Assembly: GCA_025667525.1 (NCBI GenBank)
Contig: CM046877.1
Location: 622,564,262 to 622,628,261 of the forward strand
DNA: 64,000 nt
Origin: Glebionis coronaria
Taxonomy: Eukaryota > Streptophyta > Magnoliopsida > Asterales > Asteraceae
Direction of reading: 5' to 3'
Shown: piece by piece, positions 35,870 to 47,413 of the stretch
Layout: every line of letters starts with the position of its first letter
How positions within the stretch are numbered: position 1 is the first letter of the stretch
Position numbers and translations under genes: made by a program
Notes under the pieces: generated by a model
Databases searched by the model: none
What the model was told of the DNA's origin: nothing
The model's input: only the letters and a program-made list of their open reading frames with translations

Positions 35870-38393
35870 ATTTGTTGATTTTCTTTTATATTTATTGGTC
35901 ATATTTTTGCATGTGTAAATTCTTGAATAATATGTTAATCTAAATTGTCTACATCGATTAATTATATGGGAATATAACTAAATTAAGACATATATGAGTG
36001 GTGGTAATATTCGTAGAATATGTAAGAAAGGTTCACCAACTCACACAATATTCAAAAAGTTGCATATTGGACATCTCCTACTAACAAGTCAATCGCTTTA
36101 TGGATCGACGTTTTCAAGTGAAACTTGTAAATGATCTACATTAATAAATCCTTTGACTTGATATGCAAGCAGGTTTTATATATGTGGATGGTACTATTGA
36201 TATAGTTATAATGCTATCATGAATAAGGTAGTAATAAAGGCTATAATCATTTGTATCTTGAAGCATGTAAGAGGCACGTGTAGTCAAGATAAATTTGTTT
36301 ATTCAACCTAGGTTTAAAGAATAATGTTATTGGGATCCTTGTTAATTAATTAGATGTTCGTATGGTCATACCTAATGGCAATCTAGATTTGTCTCGATTA
36401 GATTGGTAATCTATATTAGTTATGTAATGCGAGAAACAGAATAGTTAAAATGGAATGACTTTGATCCATATCCATTATTAACACAATATTTGAGAAATAA
36501 AGGAATTGTTAGATAGTGGTAGGGGAGGGAGAAACAAAGTCAATGTTTAGAGTTAGGAAGATTGATCTCGGTGATGACCTTGTACAACATTGGACTACCC
36601 AAACTAAACTACCAACTTATGGACCACGCAGCGATTTCGAATTTATAGGTTCTGAAAGACCGACCTACTTTGTCAAGTCCTTAATAGAGAAGCTCCCTCC
36701 CATAGAGATTAAAGAAATAAGAAATGTAAAAGTAAACCCCTTTAGAGATGTCCTAACCTTTAGAAAGATGGTTTAATTCTTAGGAACCATATCTATTAAT
36801 CTTAAGGGAAATAAATGGGAAAAAGAGGATCTGCTCATTGACGGGTGGAAATGAGAAAGACCACATAAGGATGGAAATGGGTCATGGAATGTGAGATTCG
36901 AGTTAATCGAACTCGATGGTAGAACGCCTTGGGTAGTGTACCCAGTTGTGTAGATATAGTATAGGTAAGGACATGGGGTTATTATAGTTCTATTGGGAAT
37001 TTGTATGTGAGGTAAATATCGAACGTACAAAAGGTCTTGAGGTGGGAAAGAGATTTTTTTATATTTTTATAATTTATGAAAGAAGTAAAATTATCGGGCT
37101 ATAAGAGAGGGTTTTGACTAACATTCTATCCTAATCTAATGTTGTAGAATTTCATCAATTAAATAAAATGTGTTATATAATCATGCATTACTCACTACAA
37201 AACCTAGCATAGTGGTATGGCGGAGTTTACAAGATCATACTCACTTGACACATACCCCTACAATCGTCTTTTGACAAACTCATAAACCTAAAATCACAGA
37301 CAAATTCTAGATCTACTCATTAACACATGCATAAACAAACTCCCAAATGTATCCGCCTAATCGTCACACAAGTATGCACTACGCTCGAGGCAAAGCACAA
37401 ATACGACCAGATAACATGCCTCCATGGTCGCGAAATCATCTAACTACCCACGTTTCCATATACATATCAATAGTTAAGATATGAAGATCTAGTCTCGTTT
37501 TCTAGAGCCTAACATGCACATAATTAATTAAGAACTAACAAACACAAGAAGATCACATTAGAGCTTTCATGCAGTTATAGATAAACAACAAGTAAGTTAG
37601 CCTAACATAGTAAAGGAAGAAAATATAAAAGACATAATCATCATTCACATAGACATGTTTAATTAAAATAGATCAAACCTTGTTCTTTAATTAATATGGG
37701 TAATATAATGGAGATCCCTATGGTTTTAGAACCCTAAATTCAGCTTAAAATAGATTATCCAAGCTAACCCCAAAATTTTACACCAATTGTATGCCTATAA
37801 GTGGTTCTATTTATAGAGTATGGGCTCCGACGGTGTTGGGTACGAAGTGTGACACCGTCGAGCCGTTGAATCTTCTATGGGCTTATACTATCGATAGGTT
37901 GTGACGCCGTAAGGTTATAGGGGCGACATGGTCTGGAGGATCGATGCGACAACACCAGGTACAATGTGCGACATTGTCGATATCTCTTGTTGACAACCTT
38001 CTTTGTGACTTGACAAATCCATGCAAACTTGACTTGGTCTCTTTCATACTTCATTCATATTCTTGGAAATGATTGAAAAACACATCCACTCGATCCCAAA
38101 TACTCCAAGTGCTTCCAATTTTCTAAAATGACAAAAAAAAATTGGAACATTTTTAGAGCATTTTATGACAACTATAGGATGAAATGACAAAAAAAACTAG
38201 AAGTTGTTTTGCATGGAATGGGCTTCATAGGTGTTAGATAAACACTTTAGTTCTTAAACGTAACTACTCAAAATTTAGGTATGTTTTTGGTACTATCCCT
38301 ATTTGATACCGACATCGTATTAGTGGTCTTGAATTTATTTCTCGGTTCATGGTACCGGTCAAGGAGATGGTACCGTTCTGGTACGGTACTGGG
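35870..38393. other. non-coding stretch, no supported gene
   Basis: It contains a short open frame at 36516-36776 (MVGEGETKSMFRVRKIDLGD...) without a recognisable domain. The text around 37190-38000 resembles degraded LTR or leader sequence, but no paired ends or target duplication were found. Confidence 0.4.
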
Positions 38394-39541
38394 CAGGGGT
38401 GGACCCACGAGGTTCTCGAGGTTTCATAGAAACCCGATGACAGTTTGTCACGTATTGCATATTTTAGTTAAAAATCTTGATTTATTCACAATGAAACCGG
38501 TGCCAAATATGTGTGTTATGTAAGTACTTATTTTTTATATTACTTAGCTAATATGTAAAAAAAAACTATTTTATAATCAAAACCCAATATTACTAAAAGC
38601 CCAGTAAACATATTTTGATGAAAAAGTTTAATTGATCAAACAACATGTTTTAGTTAGGAAAAAAGAATAAGCCAAAAAACTAAATGGTAACCACCATTAA
38701 TTATGGGGAAACTAATCAACTTAAACTAAAATTAAACTAAACCAAAAAAGAACCACAACGACAGTACGACACCACACTCAGGGATACAAGATGAAACAGG
38801 TATATTCGTTTCAGTGGTTGCTTTTTTTTCAAACGTTTTGTATTTTCTTCTTTCACTTTTTTTAGTTGCATTACATATAAATATTTGTTAATTGTTAGTT
38901 TTTAATTAACAATGAACCAACAATTTGCGAATTGTAAGCTAAGATTGGAAGTTATTTGAAAAGAGAAGTTTCAGCAAACAGTCATAATATTTCTGGAGAA
39001 TCTTCAAAACGAAATATATCTAACGATTTTCCAAAAGATTCACAACCAAATCTACAATCGACACATCATTAAATACCTTAACGATTAGAAGATACTCCAC
39101 CTTGGGATCCCGTTATTGAGTTGTCTAGTATTTCTAAACTTTCTAGTTTGATGCTAGAGAAGAATAAACACATCTATCGTCCTTCGATCTACCGTTTGCC
39201 GAAGTTGGCTTTGATTTATCCCTTTGCAACCGCTACAGTTGAAAGGTGTTATTCTAAATTGAAACTTGTGAAGACAGACTTACGTAATACGATGGGTGAT
39301 GAATATTTTAATGGTTGGCTAAGTTGTGTCGTAGAGAAAGAAGAACTTATTTAAGTTACTAGTGAGGTTGTATGTAAGCGATTTTTTGGTATGAAAGATC
39401 GTAGGAGAACGGATTAGGATATATGTTCTTAATTTCTTTACTACTTTGAATGAAATCATATATTTTAGTTATTTTTATTTCTTTTGCATTTTAAAAAAAA
39501 AATTGTGCACCTAATAGCTTAGTGTTCTGGGTCCGCTCTTG
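38394..39541 (+). mobile_element. degraded hAT transposon
   Basis: Terminal inverted repeats CAGGGGTGGACCCA (38394-38407) and TCTGGGTCCGCTCTTG (39526-39541) are of the hAT type. The flanking 8-mers GTACTGGG and ATTCTGGT agree at five of eight positions, consistent with an aged duplication. Most of the transposase is deleted; the dimerisation-domain end remains at 39121-39354. Confidence 0.75.
39121..39354 (+). pseudogene. hAT transposase C-terminal dimerisation fragment
   Basis: The translation SLMLEKNKHIYRPSIYRLPKLALI...FATATVERCYSKLKLVKTDLRNTMGDEYFNGWLSCVVEKEEL matches the hAT C-terminal dimerisation region. The ATATVERCYSKLKLVK and LRNTMGDE blocks are the signature. Only ~77 residues of a ~700-residue protein remain, so it cannot be active. 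Confidence 0.85.
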
Positions 39542-40620
39542 ATTCTGGTTTAACATTGAAATTCGAGTCAAAATGCTCATGTTAGAGTTGTCTCTTTTAA
39601 TTGATGAGGTCATAGAAGTACTTTGTGTTAGCATGTCAGTAACACCTTTCATGAAAGACATCATTTGAAAATGAAATTCATAGTGTTTCTAAAAAAACAA
39701 TTTTATAGGACAACGATATTATATTGTGAATGTTTGAGCATATTATATTTGCAAAATACTTTGTATTACCTCCTTTTCATATTAGTGTCAACAATAGAAT
39801 ATTCTAAGTCTTTTTTTTTAACCATAAATATTTGTATTTATGTTATACAATACTTAATGAAAGTTATATGAATAGGTTCGGTTTTAAATTAATTTTTCAT
39901 TGATGTAATTTCATCAAGTATCGTATAACACAAATGAAAATAACTATAGTCAAAGTAAGATAAAAAAAAGACTAAAAAATATAAGATTACTTTTATAGTT
40001 TTTTGTTTAACTTGTTGAAGTGTTTAAAGGACATCCTTAGTGATTACATATTACAAATCTTTAAAACTTTCACGTAAGCAATTTCTTGGTACATAAGAAT
40101 TAATATTTTCTCATTTTTGCTTTTTGGATATTGTGTTTGATGAGGATATAGGTTTTTGCTAATTTGGAAATTATAAAGTGTAAACGAGCTAAACAGATAA
40201 TAAAATCAATATTTGATCATAGCTTTTTAATCAACTTTAAGAAAGTCGATCGATCAATATTTTTGTACCGTGTATTTCTATATGCTAACTTACTAAGTAT
40301 CTCTTCTCGGTCTGTTTTATTTTTCAATCTTTATATGATGATTCTTCACATGAGCATTGATGTCAAAGTATGTCACTTAAACAATGAGTAACATAATGTT
40401 AATGTACTGACTTAGATATAATTTCAAGTCGCTAATATAATAAAAGCTTTGTTTCGCCTTCCTAGAAGTTATGATATGTTAGTTATCTCATTGCGGGAGG
40501 GGTAAAAGGTCAAGTAATACACACAATTGGTTACACTATACATAAAATAGATTTAAAATATGTTATATCCATATGAAAAAAAAGGATATGTCAACCACCA
40601 CTCTTGATGTGCTTTTTAAA
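39542..40620. other. AT-rich non-coding stretch, nothing recognised
   Basis: Only short open frames (39665-39871, 40164-40391) rich in Phe, Ile and Leu, as expected of AT-rich random sequence. Confidence 0.5.
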
Positions 40621-40792
40621 CATATCAAAATTGATAAGCATTAAATGAACTAACATATTCTTTAATACAAATTTATTGATTATAAATATAAAATGTGATG
40701 TTCAACATGATATGTATGAGATTTATTCATGGTTAATTATTCATTATGATATGTGTGTGTTCATTTAATGCAAATTTGCTAATTTTGATATG
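40621..40792. mobile_element. small MITE-like inverted-repeat element (172 bp)
   Basis: CATATCAAAATTGATAAGCA at the left and its inverted counterpart ending AATTTTGATATG at the right give imperfect ~30-base terminal repeats, continuing into ATTAAATGAAC/GTTCATTTAAT. Confidence 0.6.
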
Positions 40793-40860
40793 TCCTAAAA
40801 CCACCCCACTAGAAAGAACAAGAAATTGCAAGTAAGCTACATTTATTACATCTAAATTAA

Positions 40861-41755
40861 GGTGCCGTTTGGTTGGGGTATATTGGAGGATAATGAGGGA
40901 CATTCAAAATATTTATATTTTAATTTCCTTCAAATATCGTGTTTGGTATGCTCAACGAAGGAAAATTTAAAATTACCCGAAATGCCAAAATGAAGGATAT
41001 TAGAATTACTCCAAAAAGTGAGGAATTTTAATTTACTTGAAAATTATTTTGAAAATTTTTTTCCTAGCCATTTTTATTCGGGATTTTATGTTTATATAAA
41101 AAATTATAAAATTTAAAAAAATTATATAAAAATTATTTTCTTGGTTTTTGCTCCTTTAAATAGCAAAAATAAGATTTATATAAAAAGCTTTTTATGAAAC
41201 TCAAAACAAAAATAAAATTTAGATAAAAAATTTATAAAACTTATAGAATTTATAAAAATGTATAATTTTTTATTAAATTTAAATAATTTTTTTGTTAAAA
41301 TTCATTGAAATTTTTTATAAAAATTATGTAAATTTTATATAAATCTTTTTATAAAATTTATATAATATTTGAAGAACTTTTATAAAATTTATAGAAACTT
41401 TTTATAAAATTTAAATAATTTTTTATAATATTTATATAAATTATTTATAAAATTTATATAAATTGTTTATAAAAGTTATAAAATTTTTTTATAAATTTTA
41501 TATAAATGTTTTATAAAATTTATTATTTTTTATAAGAAAGTGAAAATTCGAGTTTACTTTTTTAAATATAAAATTTATGTAAAAAATATTTATTCGATAA
41601 TTAGTTCAACTTAAAATTAAGATTTCAAAATATTGTGAATTTCTTCCAACCAAACAGCGTAGGCATTTTAAGTTCTGGAATTCTAAATTCTTAGGAATTT
41701 TAATTTACTATAATTTAGAATTTCATAATTTTAAGATCTTGAACCAAACGACACC
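40861..41755. mobile_element. Tourist-like MITE (895 bp) with TAA duplication
   Basis: The termini GGTGCCGTTTGGTT and AACCAAACGACACC are inverted repeats and are flanked on both sides by TAA (40858-40860 and 41756-41758), the PIF/Harbinger target duplication. The interior is a low-complexity TTTATAAAATTTATA series without coding capacity. Confidence 0.7.
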
Positions 41756-42154
41756 TAAGATTTTTGATATCATCTCCAATATTTATTCTTCAACTCATCA
41801 TAGCATGAATTATAAAAACGCTTTCAACTTAATCTCAACTTATCTCCACCCTTTACATTATAGTATCTTATAAAGCATTTTGCCCTTTTATTTATAGAAT
41901 ACTTGAAAATTTCAAGTTACAACACATAATGCTATTAGTACAAGCAAAACAAGCATATATAGTAAAAGTAGAAAACTTAAAACATGTAATTATACTATTA
42001 AAACAATATATTACATTAAATTCTATACTTAAAACACCCCCTCACCTTATTTTACAACTAAAAGAACACATATTACAAGTATTAAAACATAATTAGAAAT
42101 CAATTCAAACATAAAAAATATAATTTAATACTTATATTAAAACTAATAAATACA

Positions 42155-42530
42155 TAATAATTAATACACAATTAAAATAAAATAATTAATACTAATTAAT
42201 ATATAATTAATACTAATTAATATATAATTAATACACTCTAATTACGATTTAATAACTAATTAATATATAATTACTTAACAATTAATATATAATTAATACA
42301 CTCTAATTAATACACTCTAATTACTTAACAATACAATTATATATATATATATATATATAATTCATTTAAATAATTAATATTAATTAATATATAATTAATA
42401 CTAATTAATATATAATTACTTAACAATTAATATATAATTAATACTAATTAATATATAATTAACACTAATTAATACTAGTTAATATATAATTAATACACTC
42501 TAATTACTTAACAATACAATTATACATATA
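42155..42530. repeat. AT-rich tandem repeat built on TAATTAATATATAATTAATAC
   Basis: Irregular head-to-tail repetition of TAATTAATATATAATTA and TACACTCTAATTACTTAACA units, with an (AT)n run at about 42335-42360. Confidence 0.8.
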
Positions 42531-44300
42531 CATTGTATTACCAATTAAAAGCATATATCTACAAATTATAGATATATTGTCTACCTAAAATGATGGTGTA
42601 CATAGTTTTGAAAACCGGACAGGACCAACGGGGTTCAACGGGGAGCCGGAGTTACACTTTGTTCGGCTAGCCAAAAAGCCGTCAGAATAAGAACCGAAGA
42701 GGCCCCATCGAAATCAATAAAAACAGTCCCATTACATAAATATAAATATGTACTATTTTTCAACGACAAATAAATATGTATTTAAATTATAAAAAAGATT
42801 ACACTCTCTCTCTCTAAAATTTAAAATAATACACCTTTATAAGCTTTTGGTACAAACTTGTATAACACAAAAACTTCATAAATTTATTTATATATTTATT
42901 GTGGACCATTACACATTAAATGACAAAGTGAATACAAATGAATATGCAACATGTACAAATAATTATTTCTATAAATTATAACTTTTTACATACAATTATT
43001 TAAAATGTTCACAAATATAAGTTTAATATAAATCTATGTTTAATTTTGGATCATTCTATTTTTATAAATTTGCATATTCAAAACATATATCGTCTATGTA
43101 TTTTAGTACAAATTTAGTCAAAATACTAATCATTTTGCTAATTAATTTGATTAAATCATACATATCAAAATAAGAAGATTTTAAGATTATTATAATATAT
43201 GACAATGTGTAAAAATATAAACTACAAAGATTTTCTATATTTACACGTTATATAATATTATGATGAATTTTACACGTTATAAACTAAGAAGATTTTCAAA
43301 ATAAGAAGATTTTAAGGTTATTGTAATATATGAAAATGTGTAAACAAATACTTTTCACGATCAATCATCACAATTTTGTAATATTATTTTAATATGAATT
43401 GGTTTATTATTGCTTAAAGTTATTCATTTTTAAAACTATCATCATTATTTGTAAAGTTATTATTGAGAAATATATATACTCATAAACTATTATGCTCGCG
43501 AAATTTTAGTCTCAGATATCTGCAGTCACAACGCACGAATACCCTGCTAGTACTATATGTGAGATTCATTTTTGGTAAATAACATAAACATGTGAGCATT
43601 TATTTTTGGTAAATTCCATAAATATATGGTGCTAATAAAAGAACATATTTTAAAACTTTTATTATAATTGTAGCGCATTCTTATTAGATCAATTTATCAG
43701 TCAGTGTCGCTTAGGTAATTTACGGGATATGCTTTCTTTGTTGGGTGGGGGCTCGATACTAAAAAGATATACGGACTTAAGATAGTTTCGTCAAATACCG
43801 TTTTTTATTTTTATTTTTTTATTAGATCAATTTTTTTTCTAAAACCATACTTTTTTAAAAGTACCATATTCTTGAATGTGTATAAAGTTATTCGTTTTCA
43901 TTTGTTACATTTACTAATGTCTTTTGCTTGCATTATTACTTTCTATATGATTCTTTATGTATACATTGTTCATAATCAAGGTTTTTGAACCATATATCTT
44001 ATATTTTATATATGAAAAGTATTTTTTTTTGTTCTCAAACTTTTATTATTAAACGTTATAGTAAAATATTAAGTGTGTTTGTTGTTACAATCTTTTTTAT
44101 GTTGTTATTACATTATTTTTCTTTTTCAAAAAAAATATTTTCAAAATTATATAACATCAAAGTTTTAAATGCATATAATGTTTCGAAATTTATTGGTCTC
44201 ATAATGTAGCCTTAGTCATATATCTAAAATATAATTTTGATTCCTTGTTTAAGGAGAGTAATACTAATACTTCATTACCTAAAACTAAATTCTATGAAAA
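42531..44300. other. AT-rich non-coding stretch with a possible Helitron 3' end
   Basis: No gene was seen. At about 43529-43552 the sequence CAACGCACGAATACCCTGCTAG resembles plant Helitron 3' ends, which finish in CTRR, but no clear terminal hairpin or 5' partner was found. A lone TE-like end (GTTTTGAAAACCGGACAGG) lies at about 42606. Confidence 0.3.
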
Positions 44301-44304
44301 AAAC

Positions 44305-44590
44305 ACAGGGAATTACTTTTGCCAAAATGTCAAAAATTGCAAAAAAATCGATGAATGGACTAAAATTGTAAATTTTTCGAACTGGTTTTTATTACCGGTG
44401 ATATTTTATTGTTTTTTCACCAGTGAAATATCACGAGTGATAAAATAATTTTATCACCGGTGATCATTGTTTTTTTCACTAGTGAAATATCACAATTGAT
44501 AAAATCAGTTCGGAAAATTTACAATTTTAATCCCATCCGCCCGATTTTTGAAACTTTTAGACTTTTTGGCAAAAATGGTTTTTCCGTATT
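44305..44590. mobile_element. foldback-type inverted-repeat element
   Basis: The left half (ACTTTTGCCAAAATG ... AATTTTTCGAACTGG) is mirrored in the right half (CAGTTCGGAAAATT ... TTTTTGGCAAAAATGG). The middle carries nested TATCACCGGTGAT and CACTAGTGAAATATCAC inverted units. It has no coding capacity. Confidence 0.6.
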
Positions 44591-45015
44591 TTTTAAAATT
44601 CTTAAGTTAATTTCCACATTTAGATCAAACCAACTTGGATGGTGGGATATGTCCCCTGCTTGTGAGAAAAATAATGTTGCATTTAAACTTTTGTCATAAT
44701 TTATATAAGAGCATTGTTAAATCCTTCTACCAAATCATCTTACTTATCCTCTTACATACAATCATATAATATTTATTTTTTCCACTTATTATCTCTTCAG
44801 ATCTTAACCGTCAGTTCTGCCACATGTAAAGATCCAGTGTATAAGAAGATTTGTAAGAGGTTTTCGTAAAAGGAAATAGCATTTTTGTTAATATAATTTA
44901 TTTACATAATAACACAAAGTCGATCTCTTATCATTTATTACATAGTTAAATATATGTTGTTCTATTAATTTATTTGTATCATAATTTAGCATTAATATTT
45001 TTTATTCACGAGACT

Positions 45016-46150
45016 GAAAATCACAAAAATACCTAATTTTTTAACTTTTCTTCACAAAATACCCATTTTTTTAATCAAAAAACCAAAATACCCAAAAAAG
45101 TCGCAAAAATGAACAATCTTGCGAAATAGATAAAAAAAATCAAAAAATTTAGATATTTTAGATAAAAATATCGAAACTTCTCGATATTTTAATCTGAAAT
45201 TTCGAAAATTTTTGATTTTTTCTGTCTGTGCATTCTGTCCGAGTCCCACTCCATAGTGTTGTCCGATATTGGACTACACTGCAGTCGTCCTCTGACAATA
45301 TCTTGGACAACACATAAATTATGGGGATATATCGGAAAACACACACAAAGTTACTGATGTGCTGATTTTCATTGAGCTTATTATCTGCTTATTGGATTAC
45401 TGGAATATTGTGTTTTTTGCTTGTTATTGACTCCCCACAACTCACTGGTTGTGGCGGTGCCCTCGTGTTTCCAAGGAAACCACCAAACGAAGAAAAAAAA
45501 GTGACATATTTTTCTGTATATATAAGAACTTACAAATATTTGTTATAATCAATTGTAAAAGTATTTTTCAAAAAAAAAATGTAAAAGTATACTGAGAAAA
45601 TGGTGTGCTTGACTTTTGGTTGACTATTGGTTACATTTAATTGATAATATGTATCTTCAAACTCAAGTGGACCTAATTACCTATGTAACTGTATGATTGC
45701 ATTTTTATGGTTTGAAAACTAAAACTGAATTGGGTTAAAGATCGTATAAGAAACGTTTATTACGAAAGCTTGATAGTTTTTATTAGTTGCTTAAATGGTT
45801 ATTCATATTTGAATCTTGCTAGTTTTTTTTAAAATATAAAAATAAAAATCGATTTTTGATTTTTGAAAAATATCAAAAAAATTAGATTTTTTCAAGAAAA
45901 ATCGAAAATTATATTTCTTCAAAATATCTAAAATTTTGGATTTTTTATAAATATCAAAAAATTTAGATATTTTCAATAAAAATCGAAAATTATAGATATT
46001 ATTTCAAAATATCTAAAATTTTCAATTTTTTTATTTATTTCGCAAGATTGTTTATTTTTGCGATTTTTTTTTGAGTATTTTGGCTTTTTGATGAAAAAAA
46101 TGGGTATTTTGTGAAAAAGGGTTGAAAAATTGGTTATTTTTGTGATTTTC
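45016..46150. mobile_element. long-TIR element (MULE-like) of ~1.1 kb
   Basis: About 150-200 bases at the left (GAAAATCACAAAAATACC ... AACAATCTTGCGAAATA) are inverted at the right (TTTCGCAAGATTGTTTA ... TTTTTGTGATTTTC). Long terminal repeats with a non-coding centre fit a non-autonomous Mutator-like element. No 9-bp duplication was found. A further inverted repeat, GTGTTGTCCGATATTG/CAATATCTTGGACAACAC, lies at 45257-45313. Confidence 0.55.
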
Positions 46151-46343
46151 CCATAACTTATTTACGTAATACCACAACTTGATCTCTTATAAAAAGACAC
46201 CGTCAACGATTTCTTAAAGCTCCGTGAACGATTTTTTAAAATTCCGTAAATTTCACAGGTCAATAAACTAGTCTCACCACTATATATGACAACTACAGAT
46301 GTTAACATGTCCAAACACTTTAATCTTAACTATTACTGGAATT

Positions 46344-47413
46344 TCAAAGCCTTCTAAATTTGGTTTTGATGAAATCTGAATTAGCCGAAGAACTTACACC
46401 CCGTTTGCTTTTCGAGGCATGTTTGGAGGTTTTACGAAACCCTCCACCAACCCGGAGATTACGTAGAGCACCACCTATAGTCCAAAACCTACGACAACGT
46501 TTGCAGTAATGACGAGGCTGTGACAGATTATAATTGTTGTAGTAGACAAATTTTGTGTTACTAGAATTGCACCTAGGACACTTGATCAGATGCTCTTGCT
46601 CATGTGAACTCAAACTAGGATTTGCATGCGTGATCGACGAATACGTTGATATGTCATCTTGTTGCCCCGATTCACTTTGTCTTTCCAAACCTGTCGATAT
46701 ATCATCGTGTTGCCCCGATTCATTCTGTCTTTCCAAACCTGTCAATGCCTTTCTCTTCCTTGTTTTATCCCTTAGATGCTTCCCCCTTCCTAACTTTACT
46801 ACCTTTGACGCTTCATTCGGGTTTTTTAAACACGTTATTGATGATAAATTTTGGATCTCCAATTTTTTGGAATCCACCCCGTTTAGCTCATAGCTACTAC
46901 TAATGCTTTCGGAGCCGATTAGTGAAAGATCAGACTCGGAATCATCCAAAACCTCTACTAAAAGTGCATGACCTGTTGTCCTGTGACGGCTCGACTTACT
47001 CATAAGAGAAATATATGGAGCATCTTGAGGAAGTTGGGCCGCCTGAACCTCGATATCAACATCATAAAGTGAGATCGTATCATTATCAGTGTAACTAACA
47101 CAAGACTGATATTTAGGATTAACGGTAAACCGGGATTGACAATACGGGATTAGTTTTTGTGGAGCCGTTACAGTGTCCATAATCGGGTCTGATTTGAATT
47201 TGACTTCTGGGTACAAAACTTTCTGCGCGTTTTTGGTGTTAACTCTTAAATTTCTTTTCCCTCTATGCTGCCATTCTGAAGTTCCGTTACCTGAACTGAT
47301 AGAACCAAACTCTTGGATTTCATCGGGTCCCCCCGATACGGTTTCCACAAGACTACTTTGGCCCGATTGAGGCCCGCCAACAGCTTGAGCAGTTTCATTT
47401 ACGGTCACCAAAC
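46344..47413 (-). CDS. exon 3: PWWP-family C-terminal region plus Dof domain
   Basis: The first ~160 codons carry the conserved C-terminal block of At1g51745-like proteins. A basic segment [19 protein letters not shown] follows. Next is a 17-codon tandem duplication of GLERQ(N/S)ESGQ(H/Q)DDIST (about 46640-46745, two 51-bp copies). The last 79 residues hold the Dof finger (46434-46583): CPRC then, 21 residues later, CKRC as the C2C2 zinc ligands, with [14 protein letters not shown], the DNA-contact-type [12 protein letters not shown] and VGGGFRK. The usual Cys before YYNNY is Val, which is not a ligand. The stop is TGA at 46344-46346. Confidence 0.85.

Noticed and set aside
36516..36776. Open frame of 86 codons (MVGEGETKSMFRVRKIDLGD...)
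   Set aside because: No domain, no splice partner and no supporting context; it is compatible with chance in this non-coding stretch.
42808..42818. CTCTCTCTCTCT microsatellite
   Set aside because: Very short simple repeat, not informative.
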